The notes under the pieces were generated by a model. That model saw only the letters and a list, made by a program, of their open reading frames with translations, was not told the DNA's origin and did not search any database. A DNA stretch of 64,000 bases, from assembly GCF_041381155.1 (NCBI RefSeq), contig NC_091147.1:35420909-35484908 (forward strand), given 5' to 3'. The DNA comes from Argopecten irradians. Taxonomy: Eukaryota > Mollusca > Bivalvia > Pectinida > Pectinidae. Shown here piece by piece: positions 23,543 to 34,900 of this stretch (position 1 is the stretch's first letter; every line of letters starts with the position of its first letter). The position numbers were made by a program, and so were the translations under genes.

Positions 23543-23713
23543 TTGGACATGGTGACAATTTGCACCCCTTCGTTCCACTTGTAGCTCCGGAACAGCTTGT
23601 TCCGCCAAATTGAGGTGCTGGATTTGTGCAGGAACGACTCCTCTGTTGTGTTCCACTGGCACAAGTCACGGAACACGTGGTCCAAGTAGTCCAACTTGTG
23701 AACCTGCCATTTA
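23543..23713 (-). CDS. Gene C exon: TSP1 repeat
   Basis: [42 protein letters not shown]. Near copy of D exon 31843-32013. The exon itself is intact. Confidence 0.85.
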
Positions 23714-24213
23714 CTGAACGCAACAACACGAGAACAAAGTTAGTAACGAACAAGAGTGGCGATGTTTACAACATCTGCTTCCGCTAGATAACTTGTCGCC
23801 CAAATGAAATAAATGTATTTTAATAACTTTTGCGTGTGATGACAACATTTGTTATTTTATTCATTACAAGAAACATTTTAATTTATTCAAAAGCCAGTCT
23901 TCAAACAGAAAAAACCCTGCTTAATTATATCTAAAGTTACCAGCATAGTAGATGTTAATTACACTTACTTATAATTATCATAAGATACTGTATAGCGTCT
24001 TTTATTCCCGGGTTTAATAGCTGGTGTTTTTTAATACGAGCTACATATTGTGTATTTGCGGATGTTAAATTTGTGGTTTTCTAGAAATCCGTGAACTTTT
24101 GGTTTTATGTACATCAATGCATTTGTGTATGATTCGTAGACAGTTAAGATGCAAATACATACCGAGAATATACGTTACTCTTTCTTATTTAAGACGATAA
24201 AGTCAATACATAC

Positions 24214-24411
24214 TTGGACAATACGTAGAGGTAGTACAGGAGGCGGACGAGGAGGATGATCCTGGGCAATTAGCGCCATTGTGTTGTGGGGCAGGGTTGT
24301 TACAGGACCGGGTCCGGGTCCGGGTCTTAGTTCCGGTCTGGGACGTTCCGTAGTCCTTACAGGTCAGTGAACAGGATGTGTAGCTGTTCCACGATCCCCA
24401 CACTCCATCGA
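24214..24411 (-). CDS. Gene C exon: TSP1 repeat (long form)
   Basis: 198 nt: DGVWGSWNSYTSCSLTCKDY, then a TRTRTRS run and CTTSTYCP. It is six bases longer than D (32836-33027) through an extra TR dipeptide in a gggtccgggtccggg run, a likely slippage event. Confidence 0.85.
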
Positions 24412-25424
24412 CTGTAGATTAACATATATATCACAATTTAGAGTTATCTGCTGTTGTCTTTGTAAATTGCATCACAATGCCAATGTTGTAATAATAGCAC
24501 TATAGTACAAATGTTGCAATAAAAATTCTTCTTTCTAATGTAATAATAGCACTACGGTGTTGTAATAATACATGTAGGTTTAAAGAGGTGGGCCGCAATA
24601 ATTGTCCATTTTCACTACGATCTTATTTTCGACAAAAAATTACCGGTATGTATATCAAAACTCCCCGGTTAATTTTATGTGTAAACTATATATTACATAC
24701 ATGCACAGTCGTATTACTAAAGGGTGGTCTGAATAGGAAAGTAATACTTATTCATACGTGAAAAATGACCTTATGTTTAACCCCCAACATGATACTCCCC
24801 ATGATATATGTATTGTACTCGACATTTTAAATGACATCATCATTTACATATAGTGACGTCATTTTATAGGCTATGACGTTAATAATGTGCCATTATGTAG
24901 GGGATAAATCACGATACCCAATAAGTCAAAATATAACATAATTTTCTCCGTGTGTATTTCCGTAAGTACTTAGACCTGTGGTTAAAATCAACATGCATGT
25001 TGACAGTTCCGCGATCGGTACACCGGCTTCCGGTAGTTGAATATCTGAGATGACGTCACAACTCATCGGAACTTAAGGGAGGTAAGTCATAGAAAAAAAT
25101 GTGTCTTCAAAAAGATGTGAAGATTGCTTTCATTAATTTTACTATTTTGAGACAAAATGTAAGCAAATATCAAACTGATATATGCTTTAATAGGACATAT
25201 GAATGTTTCTAGCGAATTATCTCATTGCCCGTGTCCCTTCTGTTTTTATCACCTTTAGATATTTCCTAAAGAACAACTAGAGTTAATTTCGACAGATAAT
25301 CAACGTTATGTTCATGAAGCTGAATTTAGTGGTTTTTTTAATTATACACTTTGGTATTTCTTATTACGAAAATCTTCCAAAACATAGCAGTTAAAGAATT
25401 TGATAATTTGATTTTAAACATTAC

Positions 25425-26590
25425 CGTGTTGATTCCGGCCATACGCATACCTGTGGTAAACCCGTAAGTCTCGTAGTTAGTATGTCCGTACAAATATCCA
25501 ACAAATATAGAGATAGGAGATGTGTGACGTACAGTGTGGGACCCCTCAGACACGCTGATGTAACCTCCTACATAATCGGTACAACTGATAGCAGTGTAAC
25601 TGGTGCTGGAGGGGAATGCATTGCCATCGACGCGAAGTCCTGATTTTTCTGATTCCTTGACGATGAACATGTAGTAGTTGCTATAAGACCCAAGAGAGTA
25701 CTTCGGTGTGGTGAAAGTGTAGTCGGCTCCGAACTGTTCCACAGGAGGAATGATCATCATCATGGGATCAGATTGTTCATTCGATGACTGCTGACTTAGA
25801 CAGAATTGGACTAGCAATATCGGCTTGTCCGATTCCACACGACAATAAGCGCTGGAGGAAATCGTCTTCTGGATAACAGTTCCCGGACTACTCAGTGGAA
25901 AGGAAGTAGAATAACCACCACTTATTGTGACCCTTGTGTTACTCTCACTGGCTATGAACTTAAAGTAATCACCGACAGTTCTCAATGGTATAGGGACAGT
26001 AACGAAGCGCTTTCCCCAAGTGTCAACGTTCGTTAGATGTTCAACTAAGTGATCCGAACTGCCACCTCTACCGATATTTGTTTTCCGATTTCCGCTGAAT
26101 ACAGAGACAGGCATTGATGATTCAATGTAGGTTCCAGACAGATCGCCGTATGTAACTAACTGGAATGTGTCAAATCTGTTCATCGTGACGGTCAGTGTAT
26201 TTCCGCTATAGTAGTTCCTTCCTCCCCATGATATGTACCGACTGCCAATAGCATCCCCAACTCTGATATTCACGGTTGTACTGTCGTTCACGCCAACAAT
26301 CAGCAGCTCACATTGGTAGTACGGTGGGTAATATGTGATGGCGTAATATTCCGTACCAAGGACGTCAGTGGGTAGTCCAAGGAAGGCGTCACAGGAGTAA
26401 GTCTCCTTGTTAACGCCATATATAACCACCTCATCATCAGCAGTGATCCAGACAGCTTTAGAGCTCATTTCGTTCCCAGCAAGACGTATAGATGGGGTAA
26501 AGAAGAGCTGTTTGACAGTTCCAGCCGTGATGGAAAATGCTTCATTGTTCCAGCTGCGCTGTACCTCGGAGCGGTCACCATAATATTCTA
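25425..26590 (-). pseudogene. Gene C: truncated IgGFc-binding-type exon
   Basis: Homology to D runs from the 3' splice end (GMRMAGINT, then gtaatg) to about 26579, where it stops abruptly. A single-base deletion (GGAATCAAT in D, GGAACAAT here) shifts frame. An AG at 26591-26592 followed by TAGAATATTATGG would join exon 2 in frame as [19 protein letters not shown], so a rescued product cannot be excluded. Residue changes relative to D include CTDYVGG for GTEYVGG and IFVGYLYGHTN for [11 protein letters not shown]. Confidence 0.75.
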
Positions 26591-26894
26591 CTGATGTGGC
26601 ATGTGAAATATTATATCATCATTTTCCTATGACTAACTAAAAAATGGTAAACGCTTCTCTGATTTTTTTTCTTTTATTCATTTTCTGAAATTGACCTTAA
26701 TTGTTAATGTTACATCAATGACAAACTAACATAATCTATATATATATGTATTTCATGTTCTGAAAGTATGTCGCTGTTTTCTTAATTGTATAATATTTTT
26801 TACTTTGTTTTGTCGGAAGAAAAGCATTAATGAAGTGCTATCTTTACTTAGTATCTTAATTGCATAATTGAATAACGTTTTCCATAGTTCTTAC

Positions 26895-26948
26895 CCTGTA
26901 CGGAAGCTAGGGCACACAGCAGTGACACCAGCCGTATAGCTACGGCCG
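26895..26948 (-). CDS. Gene C exon 2: signal peptide core
   Basis: 54 nt. With the start exon it reads MAAVAIRLVSLLCALASVQ, intact and almost the same as F. Donor gtaaga is intact. Confidence 0.75.
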
Positions 26949-27609
26949 CTTTACAAAAAAAAAGAACAACAAAAATATTATTACATCAATTATTTATTGT
27001 AAAACATATTCTTGATACGAGAGTGTAAAGTTATAAGATAGTAAAGTATAAATCCGAAGTGATGATAACTTTATTTTTTAAATCGACAAAAAAATTAAAA
27101 GTGTAATAATTTTTGTACAACTACTAAACCTATTCATTAATGTATATATGACTTATCTTTGAACACTTTATAAATCAATAATCATTGAATGTCAATAAAT
27201 TTTGCATTTTGAGTTAGTTTCACAATTTACGTTTTTCGGAAAACCTTTGAAACTATTTATAAGAAATGAAAAATATAAAAGTTCCTTTGATACTAAGACG
27301 ATCTTTGGTTAATTATTTGGTCATATACTCAAGATTGTAGTTGAATATCATAAATTATAAAGCAATGTTAATACCAAATTGCCCATTCTTTTCAGATTTA
27401 TCCTATAGTCGAAATAAAAACATCCTTCAAAATCTCACATCCACGTGACATTTTGGGGTGAAATAAAACATTCCAATTAGATATCTCTTTCATAAATATT
27501 TACTCATTATCGTTATTAAAGTAAACAAGAACCGTAACAATAAACGCAGCCATTTAAACTAATAACACAAATTATAATATCATAAAATAGTTGACAATAT
27601 ACAACATAC

Positions 27610-27613
27610 CCAT
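27610..27613 (-). CDS. Gene C exon 1: 4-nt coding start (ATGG)
   Basis: ATGG then gtatgt, preceded by a 5' leader alignable with D and F (gaatctctag on plus). Confidence 0.65.
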
Positions 27614-27790
27614 AGTGTGAATCTCTAGAACCCCGCGGTCGAAGCAATTGACGACGCAAGAAACTCCTCCGATATAAATAAGGTCAAATGTACTTTGGGT
27701 TTATAAGCATTTGCAAAAAGGTTGAAGGGGCATTATTAAGTCTAGTGATTTAACTTATACAACGGTTAGTATAATAACCAGTTCATTTAT
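27614..27790 (-). promoter_or_regulatory. Gene C promoter region, CCAAT box lost
   Basis: TATAAA on minus at 27700-27705 ('gcttataaaccc'), 87 nt before the ATG. The upstream element reads 'ggttattatact' where D and F read 'ggttattggact', so the CCAAT/ATTGG box is broken. The remaining sequence is collinear with D. Confidence 0.6.
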
Positions 27791-28214
27791 TATTTTACTG
27801 GTGTCAACTTTGTAGGAGCGTATTTAAAAAGTCTTTTTTTTTAATTCTATATCGATCAATAGATCAGGCTTTCCGTAATTTTGAATAAAATAAACAAAAT
27901 TAGGGTCACTAATTCACTCAGAAATTTGATTTTGACGGATAATTTACTTTGAAAAAAAAATATTTTATTTACATTTCAGTTCTCTCCCTTTATGAGATAT
28001 GTCTACTCTCAGGAGTGTTTGACACACGATATAACTACACGTATATTGTGTTATACTCCGTAATTATTTATGTTTTATAGGGACTTTGTTCTCGCTAAGC
28101 AGCAAAGAAGCTTTTAAGACAGTATATTCCCCCATTCTAGAAAGCGGCAACTGTTAGAATTCTAAAAAATGTAACGTCTAAGAAGATAAAACAAACATTA
28201 AGGAAAAGCTATTC
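27791..28214. other. Intergenic region between D and C
   Basis: AT-rich spacer upstream of gene C and beyond the probable poly(A) signal of D. Near 28065-28110 it shares 'ctcgctaagcagcaa' with 20238, marking the duplication edge. No gene seen. Confidence 0.5.
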
Positions 28215-28220
28215 TTTATT
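28215..28220 (-). terminator. Possible poly(A) signal of gene D
   Basis: TTTATT (AATAAA on minus), conserved with 20347 downstream of C; about 665 nt past the D stop. The sequence between (28221-28882) is collinear with the C 3' flank. Confidence 0.45.
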
Positions 28221-28882
28221 TCCCAGTAAATGCAAAATAACCAGCGTTGATAATATTTAAGCTATCATTTTGTCACGAAATGTGAAGAAGATAACAACAA
28301 ATACAGTTAGAAAACAGAAATGAATGAGGCTATGTACATGTACTTAAAGTTGGCCAGTGCTGACAATAACAAAATGAATCAAGCAGGCTTTACAGTGGAA
28401 ATCTAATCTACTTCTTTAAGAGTTTTTAATTTCGAGGTTTAAATGCGTAACCATTTCTCAATGATGTTATTGTTTTTGCGATACATACACTCATATACGT
28501 TTTGAAACATATATAAATATCTAAACCATACAACCAAGTGAATTATTGTTAAAAGTCCATCGCGTAATTAGTGAATACCTCCATGGCGTAAATGCCCATG
28601 TGTACACTATCAACGCCGTCCAAAATGGCCATCGATCGTTTTACACTTTAAATTTTAATACAAACCTTCCATTTAACAAAACTTTGCTTTTCATGCAAAA
28701 ACTTTATAAATCCCGCACTTGGAAAACCACAATAGATACACTTAGAAAAATCCATCTAGTTCTTTGAAATGAAACACCAATGAAACAACAAACAGCATAG
28801 AAAGCAACAGTAACATGATGATCGTAATTAGGCTACTTCACAATCCATTGAATAATGTTCTTTTTGTTATTCACAAGAATCC

Positions 28883-28944
28883 TCAATTGAACAGTAAGAT
28901 AGCGACAGCAATGAAAAGGCCCAATAGTCCTGTCCTCGGTATGC
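28883..28944 (-). CDS. Gene D last exon: hydrophobic tail
   Basis: GIPRTGLLGLFIAVAILLFN then TGA. The corresponding C exon reads on through GGFL, so D ends four residues earlier by a GGA-to-TGA change. No cytoplasmic tail; GPI signal likely. Confidence 0.8.
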
Positions 28945-31900
28945 CTGAATTATACAAAATACACTTGAGTTTAGCGAAAATTCCGGAAAACGTATCAATG
29001 CTATGATATTTTTACTTTCTTTCTCGGAATTCAATTCTTTGAAAAAAATAAGGTCTTTGTTTATGATTTCTTGTTTATTGTTCAATTACGAACATGCTTA
29101 CATGTTTTCATAAAACTGTGCAATTCACTACTGTATGCAAGCAATATAGGCATTTGATAAAAGTTCACGTACTACTCATTTTGTTTCGTTATATTTGAAA
29201 GTGTGTTAATTACGATAACTAGTAAAATCTCTTGATTTATTAATTATTACTTATGCTGCGGAAAAACAAACAGCAAGACACTTATCGAATTATAATAAGA
29301 TCATTATTACGCATAATACAGTGTATATATGTACCTTCAGCTCCACTCTGACAAGTCGACAACAGAGCAGCGCTACATCCGGCATAACCGGATGTTTCGT
29401 CACTTCCGTCATCACAATCATTCGCGCAATCGCATTGGAACTCCTTGTTGATGCACTTCATGGCCCCAGACTCGCATGTAAACCATCCGCTTGGGCAGAG
29501 CTGAAGATAAAAAAAGTATAAACACTTACTTCCATCGAACAAAAGTGGTAATAATCATACCTCAGGCAGGAAACGTAGATTATCCTGAAAGGGGTTGGTG
29601 GCTGGCGGTATGCGGGCTAAGTGGTACATGTATTGACGACGAATCTAATAGAGAGGAAATCCGTTTTCCCAACCAAAAGTGTGGCGGTATGCGGGGTTGG
29701 CGATACATTGTGACGGTATAACGGCCACAACAGTAGACATATACATTGATAATTAACATATATTCCCTATAACTTTCAATGTTTTTAATTGGCGCTGTCG
29801 GAAATGAATTTATACGTTATAATACGCGACGTCAGATTTCATTTTTGCTTGAAAATGACTACCTTTGCTTTGCTGGAATGTTTCTGACTCATTAACAAAA
29901 ACCTCCTTATCTTTAAGTAAATACATTTGTATTTTAAATTATTAGGATTAAGTTTATGTTCGTCATAGCTTGTTAATATAATGTTATGAATAATTTAATG
30001 TGGTTAGTTTTTATTTTAGATATCGTATATATCATAGAGATATACCATATGATAGCAATTGAATCAGAGACAGCGTAATAGTAACCGTCATCTATGATTC
30101 AATCAGTACCTGTTGGTAGACGCCGGCCATTGGAGCGGGGCACGAATTTACGTTACAATCACCAAGATCGCCAGAGTCACCAGAACATGGGAGACCACCG
30201 TTGGCAGGACGGGGATCATCACACTGTCTTGACCTTGACCTTTTCCCGCCACCACAGGTCAAAGTACACATACTCCAACTTCCCCATGCACCCCACTCTC
30301 CGTCAACTGAAGAAGAAGCAACAATTATTATGTAGAATAAATCCCAATTCAGATTTTAAAAACTTCATATAAATAAACAAACCGAGCAAAACAGCCTATC
30401 ATGACGTAAAACACCGCAAAAAATATAGCATTAATAAAAAAATAATGCACAAACGTAATTTTCAAAAAGGAATTGTACTCTTTGTCAATAATAATAACCT
30501 GGATGCTTTCTTATACTTTCATACCGTATTCATCCCAATAAGCGTCATTGGACCTTAATATAATGGGCGCTTACATGTAATAGAACCAACTAAGGATTTG
30601 TCTTTCATAAAATTACACACAGATTATACACAGAGTAAGCCATGAATCAATTAACGAAAAGAAATAAATTTAGAAAAATTTAGGTTTTTATATTTTCAGA
30701 CCGCAATTAACTCTATGTCCCTAATTTAAGGCCATAAGGTGGAAGGGCACTCATAGGAACGGAAGCGCTTATTTGGTCGAATACAATAATGTTATTACAT
30801 GAAAATATTACGAACTTATACACATAGCTGGCCAATGTGGCAAAACTAGCACTACATTAAAAACATATCACATGATTATATGAAGTAATATAAAGTATAA
30901 TGAAAGAGGTTTCTTACTTATACAGGATTGTGTGTTACAATCTTTCCTCTCTGTGCCTGAGTTTGGACAGTTAGCGCCGCCATATCTAGGGGACGGATTT
31001 GTGCACGTGCGGGTTCTAGTTGATGATCCACCACCGCACGTGACAGTGCATGAGCCCCAACTACCCCAGTTTGCCCAGGCGCCATCAACTGAAAATAAAA
31101 CATGAGACTGCATTATAAATATTTAATATACATTAATATAACTATGTTTATATTTGTTATACTGGTATATCGCTAATTTCTGAATACCCACTATTCTCAA
31201 AATCAGAGCATTCTTAACACGGAACAATATCGCTTTACACACAAAAAATTCTATATATGCATTTACGTAATAAAAAATACCTCAAATCCTTACTCAAATC
31301 CTTACTCATTGAAATACAAATACAATAGAAAAATCTTTCAGACACACTTCAGATAGTATATGGAACTCAACCCATATTGGAGTTAGAACAGTTCAAATGT
31401 ATCCTCATTTAATTTAGTGAATTGATAACATTTTGAAGGAGTATACAGTAAGCGTATTTATTTTTGCAGTAGTTTTATTTTTTAATTAGCGCTTCTTTAT
31501 GTACTTGCTCAATTTGGTAAAAGAGTATATCTGGTATTTCCGCATTTGCACAACGCCAAAATAGATCCTTTACAATATAATAGCGAAAAAATCATTTTCA
31601 CGTGGGAGTATATTTCGCAGGCAATGAGAAATCGCTCTTTTTTAAAGTAAAACCAAAGCATAATCAATTGCGTATTTGTGAAAATGTACTGTATATAATA
31701 TGTGTAGTGTATTAGCTTACATGGACAGGGTGACACTATGTATCCATTAGCTACCCGCGTAAATTCAGATTTTTGTGTTATACATTAACAATGTAACAAA
31801 TATTTTCAATGTAATCCTTAAATAATACGTAATTTGACTTACTTGGACATGGCGACAATGTGCACCCTTTAGTTCCGCTCGTGGCTCCGGAACAGCTTGT

Positions 31901-34900
31901 TCCGCCAAATTGTGGTGCTGGATCGGTGCAGGAACGACTCCTCTGTTGTGTTCCACTGGCACAAGTCACGGAACACGTGGTCCAAGTAGTCCAACTTGTG
32001 AACCCACCATTTACTAGACGCAACAACAATAGAAGGGTAACGAACAATAGTGGCGATAATAAAAACGTTTGCTTCCTCACTTGATAATTTGTCGCATAAT
32101 TGTGACGCCAACGTTTGTAATTTTATTAATTCCAATTTTTTTTAATTAATTCAAAATTCAGTGTTCAAAGAGTGAAAAAGACAATTATATAAATATAGCT
32201 AAAAGCTACCAGCATAGTAGCTGTTTCATGCACTTACACACCTATCATCATCTTAAACGTTTCATGCACTAACACTGCTACCATTATGTTTCATGCACTA
32301 ACACTGCTACCATTATGTTTCATGCACTAACACTGCTACCATCATATATCATGCACTAACACTGCTACCATCATATATCATGCACTAACACTGCTACCAT
32401 CATATATCATGCACTAACACTGCTACCATCATATATCATGCACTAACACTGCTACCATCATATATCATGCACTAACACTGCTACCCTTATGTTTCATGCA
32501 TTAACAGAGCTGCAATCAAAGTGGATATTCATGCGATAACACATTTTTTATACTGTAGAGAGCTTGAAATTCGCGGTGTCTTATTTCTCGGTTTTCAATA
32601 CTAGCTATTTTTGCGGATGTTGAATTCGCGATTCAATAGATTTATCCATGTTTTTGTTCTTATGTACGTCAATGCATTTCTGTATATTTCGGTGGTATTT
32701 ATAAATTGCGGATTGCAGAGAAGACGTGAATATAGCGACAATAAACTACCCACAATTAGTAAGCGCTACACAGAATCCTTTCATACAAACACGTTTATAT
32801 TTTGTTGCATATGAGGACTAAGTCAATACACCTACTTGGACAATACGTAGAGGTAGTACAGGAGGCGGACGAGGAGGATGATCCTGGGCAATTAGCGCCA
32901 TTGTGTTGTGGGGCAGGGTTGTTACAGGACCGGGTCCGGCTCTTACTTCCAGTCTGGGACGTTCCGTAGTCCTTACATGTCAGTGAACAAGATGAATAAC
33001 TCCCCCACGAGCCCCAAACTCCATCAACTACGGATGTAGAAAGAATACTCAATACAAATTTTGATCACATTTCCTAAATATAAAAGAGTATTATCACGAA
33101 TATCCATTTTAGAAAAAAATAATACACAAAGTTTATCATATATTAACTCCTGTCCTCCAACATATTGTTATTGGAAAGACAGAACTTTTAAAACAAGTTA
33201 CCTGTTACTTGAAAAATTGTTTTAGATTTCATCGATGCTATGCAGATATCTTAGTTGATACATTGTAATAAGGTTGAAAAATAATTTCAGAGAAAAACCT
33301 CTGCATCATTTGAATTGAACCTATCATTTTTACTGTAGATGTATACTGGCCCCTTTATGATTAGTATCGCGTTCCATTTCCGTGTGCGTACCAATACGGG
33401 GGTTTCGAGATCCCAAAACGACGTGGGGAAAGTACAATTTACCGTCGATTAGTCACACTATCCGATGATTATGACGTCATCATTTGACGTGAGTTTCGCG
33501 ACGTCATAATCACCGGAAGGTGGGAGTAATCGACGGTAAATCGTAGTTTACCCATGTCGTTTTGGGATCGCGAAACCTCCGTATTGTACCGGCACGATTA
33601 TGCGATGTTTGTAATGAACGCGCTTTTCATGAATTGTACCACATTGGTACAAAATGGCTCACCCAATGTAATTCGTTTATCGCCGAGACATACTAATATA
33701 CTTGTATATCAACAAGAGGTATTTACATAAGTTGAATTTTGACTTATTACATGCATTTGAAGGCATTAGGTATTGCTTTTATATCCGTAATTCTCTACAG
33801 AGAGAAAATAACTAGTTTTTGAAATCGAAGCATAAGAAATCTGCGAAATCTGCATAATAAACGCATGGTAAGAGATTTCTATACTTACTCGGACATGGAA
33901 ATGTATTGCAGGATGTGCTACTTGTATCAGAGCTAGGGCATGATGCCCCTCCATGCTGTGGAGCAGGGTTCGTGCACGAACGCGTCCGGTACTTTAGTCC
34001 TCCTGCGCATGTCACGGAGCAGGAACCATAACTCCCCCAGGAAGACCATCCTCCATTGACTATGAAATAGGGGGATTTTTGTAAGTATTGCTTAGAAATA
34101 CATTACATTATAACTACAATAACAATTACTCTTTGTGTGTCAATACACAACGTAAACCTAAAACGATTTCTTAATGATTTCTCAGATAATGCAACACTGA
34201 TTATTAACAACAATTAAATACCATTTATTGTTTTAATATCAGATATATTATCTTTAAAGAAAAATATTTTTTTAAAGTATCAAACAATTACCTATGTTCA
34301 AAATTGCAATTGTGTCTTTGTAGAAGTTCCAGTTATTTTAATTTTGACGATTATGGCAAAATATGCTTGACATAATTACGGCAATCTGCTACATGTGGAT
34401 GTGATTCATTGACTTTAGCTAATATATCCATACAACTTTGTCGAGTTTTGTTTTCCATTCTAGAAATTATTACAGGTGAAGTTCTTTTTCTCGTTTCAAT
34501 TATTTATACATACTTGGGCATGCGCTTCTTGTACAGCTTTTGGTGTCGGAGCTATTTCCGGAACAACTGTTTCCGCCATATTGGGGTGTTGGATTGTTGC
34601 AGGAACGAGTTCTGGTTTGAGTTCCACTGGCACACGTGACGGAACATCCGCCCCAGCTTCCCCAGCTTGAGTATCCACCGTGAACTGTTAATTTGGAACA
34701 CTGTGTTATTTATGTAATTATGGATTATTTCCTCAATGTAATTTATCAACTTACATGTATTACATTTGTTTTCTGCTATACATCTCAATCATTTATCCAA
34801 TGTGAATAATTCACGTACCATGTGATACCCGATAACGTTTGTGCGGGGCAATCCTTTCTATAAGTGATGTAATTACGTCATTTCAGCGTGAAGATTACAA

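Larger units (their letters stand above)
21170..27613 (-). pseudogene. Gene C: decayed paralogue of D (truncated IgGFc-type domain, no MopE exons, 4 TSP1, LDLa-like)
   Basis: Recognisable exons: 27613-27610 (ATGG), 26948-26895 (signal), a truncated IgGFc-type exon up to 25425, TSP1 at 24411-24214, 23713-23543, 23056-22886 and 22331-22138, LDLa at 21839-21674, tail at 21243-21170. Against D it lacks about the first 45 residues of the IgGFc exon, has a one-base deletion near 26547, and lacks the two acidic exons plus three TSP1 exons. The IgGFc exon ends in phase 0 but the next TSP1 needs phase 1; joining them gives a stop after 15 codons. One cysteine in a TSP1 and one in the LDLa domain have become tyrosine. 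A short IgGFc-only product (intron read-through stopping at 25338) remains possible. Confidence 0.75.

Noticed and set aside
32225..32510. Regular repeats that could suggest a CRISPR array
   Set aside because: Repeats are directly adjacent with no unique spacers, in an intron of a eukaryotic gene.
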